Source of the DNA: Streptomyces cavernicola | Lineage (GTDB): Bacteria > Actinomycetota > Actinomycetes > Streptomycetales > Streptomycetaceae | Assembly (NCBI RefSeq): GCF_029968035.1 | Contig: NZ_JASCIQ010000006.1 | Coordinates: 124,001-188,000 of the forward strand | Direction: 5' to 3' | DNA: 64,000 nt | Shown: piece after piece, positions 9,232 to 16,728 of the stretch | Layout of the letters: every line of letters starts with the position of its first letter | Numbering within the stretch: position 1 is the first letter of the stretch | Notes under the pieces: generated by a model | Told to the model about the DNA's origin: nothing | Database searches by the model: none | What the model saw: the letters and a program-made list of their open reading frames with translations, nothing else | Made by a program: the position numbers and the translations under genes

Positions 9232-9318
9232 GGCAGCCCCTCCCGGTCCCGGTAGGCCGCCGGCCTTGAGCGACGGCTTGTGCGGTCATCGTACGTGGGT
9301 GCTGTATCTGTGGCCGGG

Positions 9319-9340
9319 CCACATGTGGTCCGGCCACATA
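9319..9340. repeat. two-unit 15-bp CCACAT repeat
   Basis: CCACAT occurs at 9319 and again at 9334, exactly 15 bp apart, with GGCC before each copy. The first copy is part of the palindrome CCACATGTGG. It sits in the 166-bp gap between the zinc-ribbon and CMD genes. The same 15-bp periodic element recurs elsewhere in the window (see findings). Confidence 0.55.
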
Positions 9341-9397
9341 GGAGGCGGGGCGGGGCTGCTGCTCGGAGTCGGCCGGGCTCAGCCGGTCCGGCCGGGC

Positions 9398-9871
9398 TCA
9401 GCCCAACTGGCCGGGCACGTACGCGCCGCCCGCCTGCCGCGTGATCACGTTCAGGCGGTTGAAGGCGTTGATGACGGTGATCGTGACGAGCAGCGCCCCG
9501 AGCTGATCCTCGTCGTAGTGCTTGACGGCGTTCTCCCACACGTCGTCCGGGACGCCGCCCGCCGCGTCCGCGATCCGGGTGCCCTCCTCGGCGAGCGCGA
9601 GGGCGGCGCGCTCGGCCTCGGTGAACACGGTGGAATCCCGCCACGTCGCCACCAGGTGCAACCGGACCGAGGACTCCCCGGACCGCGCGGCCTCCTTGGT
9701 GTGCATGTCGACACACATGCCGCAGCCGTTGATCTGGCTGCAGCGAAGCAGCACCAACTCCCTTGTGGCGGGCGGCAGCGCGGAGTCCGCCATCGCCGTC
9801 CCCGCCGTGGCGAGATGTTTGATGGCCTTGGCGACGACGGGGTGGGTGTGGATGTCGAGCCGTGCGGTCAT
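9398..9871 (-). CDS. carboxymuconolactone decarboxylase / AhpD-like protein (ECF41-linked paralogue 2)
   Basis: This 157-residue protein carries C50-G-M-C53 and His57, the AhpD-type CxxC/His centre, and the family segment EAERAALALAEEGT. It is the closest relative in the window of the protein at 873-1352. It is transcribed divergently from the sigma factor at 10055, and the shared intergenic region holds mirror-image ECF41-like promoters. A CMD gene beside an ECF41 sigma gene is the textbook arrangement for this sigma group, so this is its probable primary target. It is likely a redox or peroxidase-type enzyme; the physiological substrate is unknown. Confidence 0.9.
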   Translation of the reverse strand: MTARLDIHTHPVVAKAIKHLATAGTAMADSALPPATRELVLLRCSQINGCGMCVDMHTKEAARSGESSVRLHLVATWRDSTVFTEAERAALALAEEGTRIADAAGGVPDDVWENAVKHYDEDQLGALLVTITVINAFNRLNVITRQAGGAYVPGQLG

Positions 9872-9914
9872 GGTGTTCTCCTCTGCCGAGCTGTGCTTGC
9901 GTCCCTACGCCCTG

Positions 9915-9996
9915 TACGACGGCACGGCCCCGCGGAATGTGAGGTCCCCGCCGCCGGAGCCCCGGACCTCACACATCGGGCGGTTGCCTCGTCGTA
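9915..9996. promoter_or_regulatory. symmetric divergent ECF41-type promoters with a 10-bp inverted repeat
   Basis: A perfect inverted repeat, TGTGAGGTCC (9938-9947) and GGACCTCACA (9964-9973), is centred between the CMD and sigma genes. Each arm contains a -35-like CCTCACA. On the plus strand CCTCACA (9967-9973) is followed by 16 bp and CGTCGTA (9990-9996). On the minus strand CCTCACA (9944-9938) is followed by 16 bp and CGTCGTA (9921-9915). Both match the ECF41 consensus TGTCACA-N16-CGTC at five of seven -35 positions, the exact spacer and the whole CGTC. The layout implies co-activation of both genes and autoregulation of the sigma factor. Confidence 0.75.
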
Positions 9997-10054
9997 GAGG
10001 TGAGACATGTGCGACGCGCACACAGGCGGACGACAGCGGAGGAGCGGCGACACC

Positions 10055-11011
10055 ATGGACGGCGAGCAGGAGCACGGCGAGGACGGCTTCGCGTCGGGGC
10101 GGGAACCGGAGCCGGGGGTGAGCGTGATCATGGGGGAGCGGCGGCAGCTGCTCAACCTCGCCTACCGGCTGCTCGGCTCCCTCGCCGACGCGGAGGACGT
10201 GGTGCAGGAGGCGTACACCCGCTGGTACGCCATGGACCTGGACCGCAGGCAGGCCGTGGACTCGCCGGGCGCCTGGCTCTGCAAGGTGGCCGGGCGGATC
10301 TGCCTCGACCAGCTCCGCTCGGCCCGCGCCCGCCGCGAGAGCTATGTGGGCGCGTGGCTCCCGGAACCCGTGCCCGACCGGTCGGAGTGGCCCGCCGGGC
10401 GGATCGGCGACCGGACCGCGGACCCGGCCGACCGCGTCACGCTCGACGAGTCGGTCAACATGGCGTTTCTCGTGGTGCTCGACGCGATGACCCCGGCAGA
10501 GCGGGTCGCGTTCGTCCTGCACGACGTGTTCCGGTACTCGTTCGCCGAGGTCGCCGAGATCGTGGGCCGCACTCCGGCCGCCTGCCGCAAACTCGCCTCG
10601 TCGGCCCGCAGCCGCCTGCGCGCGTCCCGCCCTGCCCCGCAGCAGAAGGCCGAACGGGCCGATGTCGTACGGGAGTTCAAGCGGGCCTGGGAGGCGAAGG
10701 ACGTGTCCGCGCTGGTCGGCGTGCTCGACCCCGCGGTGACCGGCCTGGCCGACGGCGGCGGCCTGGTCAGGGCCCGGCTCCACCCCATGCGCGGCGCCGT
10801 CGAGATCGCGGAGTACCTCACCGCCGTCTCGGCCGGCGCCGTCGACCGGACCGTCCTGGAGCGGACGGTCAACGGCGAGCCCGGCCTGGTCGTGCAGGAC
10901 GGCGGCGTCACGACCGTGGTGATGTCCTTCGAGATCGAGGACGGCCGCATCACCCGCCTCTGGGCCGTACGCAACCCGGAGAAGCTCCGCTCGTGGACGG
11001 CGACCGATTGA
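10055..11011 (+). CDS. ECF41-group (SigJ-like) RNA polymerase sigma factor
   Basis: This 318-residue sigma factor has sigma-2 at about 28-95 (LLNLAYRLLGSLADAEDVVQ) and sigma-4 at about 158-205 (TPAERVAFVLHDVFRYSFAE). A SnoaL-like C-terminal extension replaces an anti-sigma factor. All three ECF41 hallmarks are visible: WLPEP at 101-105 in the linker, DGGG in the extension, and NPEKL close to the end. In ECF41 proteins the extension itself controls activity. ATG 10055 is preferred (GGAGGAG upstream); the frame opens at 10007, only about 11 bp after the -10. The gene diverges from its likely target CMD gene. The inducing signal is unknown. Confidence 0.93.
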   Translation: MDGEQEHGEDGFASGREPEPGVSVIMGERRQLLNLAYRLLGSLADAEDVVQEAYTRWYAMDLDRRQAVDSPGAWLCKVAGRICLDQLRSARARRESYVGAWLPEPVPDRSEWPAGRIGDRTADPADRVTLDESVNMAFLVVLDAMTPAERVAFVLHDVFRYSFAEVAEIVGRTPAACRKLASSARSRLRASRPAPQQKAERADVVREFKRAWEAKDVSALVGVLDPAVTGLADGGGLVRARLHPMRGAVEIAEYLTAVSAGAVDRTVLERTVNGEPGLVVQDGGVTTVVMSFEIEDGRITRLWAVRNPEKLRSWTATD

Positions 11012-11061
11012 CGCCGCCGCCCCCTGGACCGAAAGGCCCTCGCACCCGCACGCTTGAAGAT

Positions 11062-12252
11062 GTGTCAGCCAACACCACAAAAGAGGCCTCTTCTGTAGGC
11101 CGCGCCCCTATGTGGTGGGCGCGCCCCGCCGCCCGTGCCTGGACCTGCGCCCCGGCCCCGGCCGGGGCGCGCGCCTTCCACGCCGCGCTGCCCGGATACG
11201 CCCCGACACCCCTCACCGAACTTCCCGCCTTGGCTCCTGAGTTGGGTGTCGCGCGCGTGTTCGTCAAGGACGAGTCCGCCCGCCTGGGCCTGCCCGCGTT
11301 CAAGGCCCTCGGTGCAACCTGGGCCGTGCACCGCGCGCTTGAGGAGCGGGCGGGAGGCACGGCGGACCCGGGAGTCACCCTGGTGTGCGCCACCGACGGC
11401 AATCACGGGCGCGCCGTGGCCCGTACGGCCCGACTGCTCGGTGCGCGTGCCCATGTGTTCGTGCCGCAGGGCGTCTACCCCCACGCGGTGCGCGCCATCG
11501 CCGCTGAACAGGCCGAGGTCACTCGGGTCGAGGGACCGTACGACGACGCCGTGCGCCGCGCCGCCGAAGCCGCCGCCGCGCCGGACTCGCTTCTGATCCA
11601 GGACAGCGCGTGGCCCGGTTACGAGCAGGTGCCCGCGTGGATCGTCGAGGGCTACTCCACGCTCTGCGCCGAGATCGACGCCCAACTCGCCGACGCCGGT
11701 GCCGAGTTGCCCGGACTCGTCGTCGTGCCCGCGGGCGTGGGCTCCCTAGCCCAGGCCGTCGTCACCCACTACCGCAGTACCTCCTACGGCGGTACCCGCG
11801 CACGCGAAGGGAGCCCTTCCGGCCCGCCCCCGGCGCTGCTCACCGTCGAGCCCGAGTCCGCGGCCTGCGTCCTGGCGAGCCTCGCCCGCGACGAGCTCCA
11901 CACCGTGCCCACCGGCGAGACGGCCATGGCCGGGCTGAACTGCGGTACGCCCTCCAGCCTCGCCTGGCCCGTCCTGCGCGGTGGCCTGGACGCGGCGATC
12001 GCCGTCACGGACGCCGAGAGCGCCCGCGCGGCCGAGGTGCTCGCGGCCCTGGGCGTCTCCTCCGGCCCGTGCGGGGCGGCCCCGCTCGCCGGTGTGCGCG
12101 CGGCCCTGGCCGGCCCCGGCGCTGAACAGCGCCGCGCCTCCCTCGCCCTCGACCCGGGCGCGGTCGTCGTCCTCCTCAGTACGGAGGGGGCGGCGGCGAA
12201 CCCGCACGGATCGGACGTACGCGGCGAAGTGAAGCCGGCCCGGAGGGCCTGA
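11062..12252 (+). CDS. PLP-dependent diaminopropionate ammonia-lyase-like enzyme
   Basis: About 396 residues belong to the fold-type II PLP (PALP) family. DESARLGLPAFKALGATWA carries the Schiff-base lysine in FKALG, ATDGNHGRAVA is the Asn-containing phosphate-binding loop, and VVPAGVGSLAQAV is the glycine-rich loop. Start WWARP, GLPGY-type opening and overall order resemble DpaL, which splits 2,3-diaminopropionate into pyruvate and ammonia. Threonine dehydratase-like activity on another amino acid is possible. GTG 11062 is chosen because GAAG precedes it; ATG 11110 would remove 16 residues. It lies 50 bp after the sigma gene and could be read through from it. Confidence 0.85.
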   Translation: MSANTTKEASSVGRAPMWWARPAARAWTCAPAPAGARAFHAALPGYAPTPLTELPALAPELGVARVFVKDESARLGLPAFKALGATWAVHRALEERAGGTADPGVTLVCATDGNHGRAVARTARLLGARAHVFVPQGVYPHAVRAIAAEQAEVTRVEGPYDDAVRRAAEAAAAPDSLLIQDSAWPGYEQVPAWIVEGYSTLCAEIDAQLADAGAELPGLVVVPAGVGSLAQAVVTHYRSTSYGGTRAREGSPSGPPPALLTVEPESAACVLASLARDELHTVPTGETAMAGLNCGTPSSLAWPVLRGGLDAAIAVTDAESARAAEVLAALGVSSGPCGAAPLAGVRAALAGPGAEQRRASLALDPGAVVVLLSTEGAAANPHGSDVRGEVKPARRA

Positions 12253-12389
12253 GGGCCGGACGGAACGGGGCCCAGGGGTGGAGCCGGAAAACAAGCTTTG
12301 ACCTGCGCAAACTCCCTGCGTGGCGGACTGGTCGGGCAGTAGGCTCGACCGGGTGCGGCCGAGTGTCGGTCGTACGCGAAGGGGTGGGG

Positions 12390-13193
12390 ATGAAGCGGGA
12401 CATACGCACCACGGACGATCTGCTCGGCGTGCTCGACCGGCTGTTCGCGGACGGCGGCGCGGACCGGTGGACCGAGGAGAGCGGCGCCTCCTGGTGGGAC
12501 GGGTTCTACGCCAACCGGAACCGCCCGATCCCCTTCTTCGTGGACAAGCCGGACGAAAACCTCGCCGCGTACCTCGACCGAGGGCTGATCGCCGCACCCG
12601 GCCGCGTGCTCGAACTCGGCTGCGGGCCCGGTCGCAACGCCGTCCATCTCGCCTCTCGCGGCTTCGCCGTGGACGCCGTCGACCTGTCGCCCGCCGCTGT
12701 CGCCTGGGGTGAGGAACGGGCCCGCGCGGCCGGCGTCGATGTCCGCTTCCACTGCGCCGACGTCTTCGCCGCCGAACTGCCCGCCGAGCCCTACGACCTG
12801 GTCTACGACTCCGGCTGCCTCCACCACCTGCCCCCGCACCGTCGCCTCAGCTACCTCGCGCTGCTCGACCGTGCCCTCGCGCCGGGCGGACACTTCGCCC
12901 TCACCTGCTTCGCCGCGGGACGCATGGGCTCCGAACTCCCCGACGAGGAGTTCTACCGCCGCCGCAGCCTGGAGGGCGGACTCGCCTACGCGCCGGACGA
13001 CCTGCGCCGCTTGTTCGCCAGGTACGAGGAGGTCGAACTGCGCCCGATGGCGGAACAGCCGGACAGCGCCCCCGTGTTCGGCGTGCCCTTCCTCTCCGCG
13101 GGCCTGTTCCGACGGCCGCCCGGCGACTCGCCCCGCCCCGGCCGGCCGGGCGTCGAGGTCGCCCCGGACCGTCCGGAGTCGCCCGGCATGTGA
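12390..13193 (+). CDS. class I SAM-dependent methyltransferase
   Basis: This 267-residue protein has motif I RVLELGCGPGRNAVHLA at about 72-88, followed by FAVDAVDLSPAAV (acidic ribose-binding residue) and YDLVYDSGCLHHLPPHRR (motif IV/post-IV). It is close to the thiopurine/tellurite-type and other small-molecule methyltransferases. ATG 12390 follows AAGGGGTGGGG. The C-terminal 25 residues are Pro/Arg-rich and probably disordered. The substrate is unknown. The gene stands alone, with a small hairpin 5 bp after its stop. Confidence 0.87.
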   Translation: MKRDIRTTDDLLGVLDRLFADGGADRWTEESGASWWDGFYANRNRPIPFFVDKPDENLAAYLDRGLIAAPGRVLELGCGPGRNAVHLASRGFAVDAVDLSPAAVAWGEERARAAGVDVRFHCADVFAAELPAEPYDLVYDSGCLHHLPPHRRLSYLALLDRALAPGGHFALTCFAAGRMGSELPDEEFYRRRSLEGGLAYAPDDLRRLFARYEEVELRPMAEQPDSAPVFGVPFLSAGLFRRPPGDSPRPGRPGVEVAPDRPESPGM

Positions 13194-13197
13194 CGTA

Positions 13198-13216
13198 CCG
13201 CACGAGGGGCGTGCGG
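13198..13216 (+). terminator. short hairpin after the methyltransferase gene
   Basis: CCGCACG (13198-13204) and CGTGCGG (13210-13216) form a 7-bp stem with a 5-base loop. It begins four bases beyond the stop at 13193. No T-tract is present, so termination is inferred from position only. Confidence 0.5.
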
Positions 13217-13480
13217 TGTGGTGTACGCCGCAAGGAGCGCGAAGGCGGCTCGGAGAGTGGAGTGGTCTGCGTCACGAGGAAGGACGGATTCCGGCCATGA
13301 TCGGGTGCGTTCAGGGCGGTCCTGTCCCGGAATGGGGTCATGTTTCCGTCCCCACCCGTGACGAATTGGTGACGAAGAGTTTTATCGACCCCCCTGCACA
13401 CCCGGGAGGCGAACTCGTAGACTCACCTCTCGCTGTCGCCTGGCAGCACGAGACATGTACCCGAGGGAAAGAGATCCACG

Positions 13481-13636
13481 GTGAGCCCCGCTGACAGTGC
13501 CGAAGCTCCTATCTACGCCGACCTGGTGGAAGAGAGGGGAGACGTTCCTGCCGAGGTGCGCCAAGCCGCCGAGGAGGCGCTGCGCGAAGCCGACCGCGTC
13601 CTCGACTTCAGCACCCTCGAGGTCGCCGCGGCCTGA
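13481..13636 (+). CDS. small acidic hypothetical protein (51 aa)
   Basis: A GTG at 13481, preceded by AAAGAG at a spacing of seven bases, opens a 51-residue frame. The product starts MSPADSAEAPIYADLVEERG and continues as a charged amphipathic helix ending LDFSTLEVAAA. Third positions are nearly all G or C in this frame, unlike the flanks, supporting a real gene. The Asp/Glu-rich helical character fits a small soluble regulator or partner protein. No family was recognised. The 290 bp upstream hold a TAGACT -10-like element at 13418. Confidence 0.72.
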   Translation: MSPADSAEAPIYADLVEERGDVPAEVRQAAEEALREADRVLDFSTLEVAAA

Positions 13637-13793
13637 CCCGTCCGCGGCCGGCCCTGGGTCCGCACTGCCCGGTGGCCGAAACCCCTCGGCGGGACGGCCG
13701 GATGCGCCTGCGGCGCGCCACGACGGCCTCCCTATACCTTTCACCACCCCAACGCCCCGCCCCACAGGGCGACTTGGGGATATGGGCCTGGCC

Positions 13794-13887
13794 CCCATGT
13801 GCGGTCAGGACCCCCTGCGGGGCATCAGGCTCCCTGTGTGACATCGGGTTCCCTGCGTGTCGGCAGGCCCCTGTGTGTCGTCAGGAC
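13794..13887. repeat. 19-bp degenerate tandem repeat, five units
   Basis: Units begin at 13794, 13813, 13832, 13851 and 13869 (spacings 19, 19, 19 and 18). They share CCCTGYGYGNCRTCRGG, with the first unit reading CCCATGTG. The array runs into the 3' end of the RsbW-like gene, whose stop is at 13881-13883. There are no unique spacers, so it is not a CRISPR. Confidence 0.65.
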
Positions 13888-14288
13888 AGCGGCACACTCG
13901 CGCACACGCGCTTGCCGCCCGCCCGCTGCTCCACCGTCACCGCACGGCTCAGCGCATGCACGATCTCCAAACCGTGCCGGGAAGGGCGCAGCGCATCCGG
14001 CGCCGCCATCACCGGAAGCGCGGGCTCCGTGTCCCACACCGTGATGTCCAGAACGTCAGAGGCCAGTTCGAGCTCCAGGACGCACGGGCCCGAGGCATGC
14101 TTCACCACGTTCGTGACCAGCTCCGTGACCACGAGCAGGGCGGCGCCGAGCGCCTCCGCAGGCACGGTGAACGCGGCGCTCGCGCGGAGCCGGGCGACGA
14201 ACTCCGACACCAGATTCCTGGCGTGTACGGCGCTGTCCGTGCGGCCCTCGAAAGCCGCACCCGCGTAAGTACTGCAGCCGGTCGGCAT
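13881..14288 (-). CDS. RsbW-like HATPase_c anti-sigma/serine kinase domain protein
   Basis: This 135-residue GHKL ATPase has an N-box VVTELVTNVVKHA with Glu56 and Asn60, a G1-type D at TVWDTEP, and a G2-type RHGLEIVHAL. It lacks any sensor or phospho-acceptor domain. Streptomyces encode dozens of such stand-alone kinases, which phosphorylate anti-anti-sigma factors or bind sigma factors. ATG 14288 follows GGAGAGGG. The frame stays open upstream to about 14666 but loses homology. It is divergent from the STAND ATPase gene. Confidence 0.88.
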   Translation of the reverse strand: MPTGCSTYAGAAFEGRTDSAVHARNLVSEFVARLRASAAFTVPAEALGAALLVVTELVTNVVKHASGPCVLELELASDVLDITVWDTEPALPVMAAPDALRPSRHGLEIVHALSRAVTVEQRAGGKRVCASVPLS

Positions 14289-14735
14289 GATCGCGGCCCT
14301 CTCCTGTGGTGCTCGTTCGTCCAGCTCCCGCCGCCGGGCGCGCCTCGTGAACGAGGTGGGCCGGTGCGGCGGGTCGGTGCGCAACTCCTCGACGTACGCC
14401 TCGAAGCGCTCCTCACCTGGAACGCGGATACCCGCCGCGCGCCGCCGCATGCATGTATCGATCATCTGAATTGCGGGCATCCGGATCACCGCCCGAACCG
14501 AGCCCACAACCCCCGCCCCGAGCCACCGTCCCGACCCCTGGCCTCCGATTCGCACACAGTGCCTGGCCTTAGCTGTGGTGCGTGGTAGAGGCGGAGCGCG
14601 CGATACCGCATAGGGCTCCGGACAGTTGGAGCTTTCGCCGTTTTCGTTGCAGTGACGATTCTGCACGGGATGGTGGTTCGGGCCGGACCCGCGTGTGCGG
14701 CGGCTGTGTGCTGGGAGTCAACGGGGAGTTGGGGC
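14289..14735. other. divergent intergenic region between RsbW-like and STAND ATPase genes
   Basis: About 450 bp separate the two divergent regulators. A minus-strand frame continues upstream of the RsbW-like start, and its Arg/Glu-rich residues could code for something, but the strong ribosome site at 14288 argues against it. No convincing promoter pair or small gene was identified. Confidence 0.4.
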
Positions 14736-16685
14736 GTGCGCAAGCACCAGCGTGGGGTGGGACGCCGGGGTGAGGGGCGCGTACGGGCGCCCGTGGCGGT
14801 CCTCGGACGGGACACGGAGCTGGCGGTGGTGCGCCGGCTGCTCGCGGCGGGCCGCCTCGTGAGCGTCGTCGGCGCGGCGGGCGTCGGCAAGAGCAGCGTC
14901 GCCCGGACCGCGGCCGTCCTCGCCCGCCGCTCGCTGCCGGCCGAGGCCGCGGTGGAGGGCGTACTGCGGGTGCCCTGCTGGGACGACCGGCCGGGACAGG
15001 GGGCGGGGGACGTGTCGGGGGGAGTGGTGCGGGCGCTCGCGCGGGCGCTCGGCGGCGGGCCCGGGGGCGTACGGGACGTGGTGGACCGGCTGCGGTCGCG
15101 GCGGGTGTTGTTGCTGCTCGACGACGTCGACCCGGTGCACTCGGAGTGCATTCGCCTGGTCCAGGGCGTCCTGCAGCACGCGCCGGGCGTACGCGTCCTC
15201 GTCACCGGGCGGCAGCCGCTCGGGCTCGGCGAGGAACAGGTGGTGCGGCTCGGCGGGCTGCCCGCGTCGGCGCCGGACGGTGGAGACGGGCCCGCCGTCG
15301 AGCTGTTCCTGCGGCGGGCGCGGACCGTGCAGCGCGGGTTCAAGGCGGACGCGGCCGGGCGTCGGCAGGTGCGCGAACTGTGCGAGCGGCTCGACGGGAT
15401 GCCGCTCGCGATCGTCCTCGCGGCGGCGCAGGTGGCGCGCTTCCCGCTGCCCCGGCTCGCGCGGCTGCTCGACGCGGGCCAGTGCTGGCTGCGCGACGAG
15501 TCGCAGCCGGTGCGGCGGCAGCGCTCGCTGCGGGCCGCGATGGAGGCGCAGTACGCGCTCTGCGACCGCTCGGCCCGGCTCGTGTGGGCCCGACTCTCCG
15601 TCGCCACCGGGGACTTCGCCCAGGACGCGGCCGTGTTCCTGTGCCAGGGCGGCGGGCTCGACCCGCGCGAGATCCCGGCGTGCCTGGCCCGGCTCGCCGC
15701 CGCCGCGATCCTCGAACCCGTACGGGAGGCGGGCGGGGTGCTGCCGCCGCGCTATCGCATGACCGGCGCCGCGCGGGACTTCGGCGCCGAACGGCTGCAC
15801 GCGGCGGGTGAGTCCGACGAGGCCGCCGACCGGCACCTGCTCTGGTACAGCAGGGTCGCGACCGGCGTGCACGACCTCTGGCGCGCCGGCCAGCCCACCC
15901 GCGCGACCCTCCTCGTACGGGACGAGTCGGCGAACATCCAGGCCGCCCTCGAGCGGCCGCCGCGCGACGAGATCCAGGCCGACAGCGCCCTGGCTATGGT
16001 GCTCGACCTGTGGTTCTGGTGGGCGGTCTGCGGGCACGCCGCGGAGGGGCGCGAGGTCGTCGAACGGCTGCTTCCGCTGGCCGACGGGACCGGTCCGCTC
16101 TACGGACGCGGGCTCTGTCTCGCCGCGTGGCTGGCGGCGGGCAGCGGGGGTGAGGGCGTGGCGGACCTGCTGTGCCGGGCCTGGGAGGCGGCGGTCCTGG
16201 TCGGGGATGTCGCCACGGCCGGCCATGTCGCCCTCGTCCAGGGCCTGGTGGCGCTCGGCGGCGGCGACCTGGACCGGGCGGCGACGCTCCTAGGGGACGC
16301 CGCCCACATCGTGCCCGCCGCCCCCGCGCACGGCCCGCCCGCCGCGTTGAGCCGGCTGCTGCTCGGCGTGGTGCGGGCGCTGCGCGGCGAACCGGCCGGG
16401 GCGCTGCGGGAGATCCGGGGTGCGCTGCGGGACCCGGAGGCGCAGACCGATCTGCTGGTCCGCTGCCTCGGGAGTTACGGCCTCGCGCTCGTCGACCGGC
16501 TCACCGGCCGCCGCAGCCGTGCCTGGCGCCGCGCCCACCGGGCCCTCGCCCAGGCCGTCTCCCTCGGCTGCCCGTCGGCGGTCTTCGCCATCCAGCACCT
16601 CCTGTACGACGTGGAGCACGGCGCGGACGGTGCGACGCCGCGCCCGCCGGGGCTGTTGTGCGAGGCGGCGGCGGGGAGTTGGTGA
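14736..16685 (+). CDS. STAND/NB-ARC regulatory ATPase (AfsR-like core without a DNA-binding domain)
   Basis: This 649-residue protein carries Walker A GAAGVGKS at 46-53, Walker B VLLLLDDVDP near 125, a VTGRQPL sensor and GMPLAIVLAA (GxP motif), defining an NB-ARC/STAND module. The helical C-terminal half has TPR-like repeats. GTG 14736 has GGGGAG seven bases upstream. AfsR and SARP/LuxR relatives carry a DNA-binding domain at one end; none is visible here. It may therefore act through a partner, or as an effector-like sensor. The divergent RsbW-like gene is one candidate partner. Confidence 0.82.
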   Translation: MRKHQRGVGRRGEGRVRAPVAVLGRDTELAVVRRLLAAGRLVSVVGAAGVGKSSVARTAAVLARRSLPAEAAVEGVLRVPCWDDRPGQGAGDVSGGVVRALARALGGGPGGVRDVVDRLRSRRVLLLLDDVDPVHSECIRLVQGVLQHAPGVRVLVTGRQPLGLGEEQVVRLGGLPASAPDGGDGPAVELFLRRARTVQRGFKADAAGRRQVRELCERLDGMPLAIVLAAAQVARFPLPRLARLLDAGQCWLRDESQPVRRQRSLRAAMEAQYALCDRSARLVWARLSVATGDFAQDAAVFLCQGGGLDPREIPACLARLAAAAILEPVREAGGVLPPRYRMTGAARDFGAERLHAAGESDEAADRHLLWYSRVATGVHDLWRAGQPTRATLLVRDESANIQAALERPPRDEIQADSALAMVLDLWFWWAVCGHAAEGREVVERLLPLADGTGPLYGRGLCLAAWLAAGSGGEGVADLLCRAWEAAVLVGDVATAGHVALVQGLVALGGGDLDRAATLLGDAAHIVPAAPAHGPPAALSRLLLGVVRALRGEPAGALREIRGALRDPEAQTDLLVRCLGSYGLALVDRLTGRRSRAWRRAHRALAQAVSLGCPSAVFAIQHLLYDVEHGADGATPRPPGLLCEAAAGSW

Positions 16686-16728
16686 AGGGGCGGGGCCGGC
16701 GGTCGCGGTACGTCCTGAACTCCCGCTC

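Noticed and set aside
10000..11061. Upstream extension of the PLP enzyme frame through the sigma gene
   Set aside because: The sigma factor frame here has all ECF41 motifs; the extension is Arg/Gly-rich out-of-frame sequence.
13794..13887. Possible CRISPR array
   Set aside because: The units are directly adjacent without unique spacers and degenerate; no cas gene is nearby.
14289..14666. Longer form of the RsbW-like protein
   Set aside because: A strong ribosome site precedes 14288 and the added residues have no similarity to the family.
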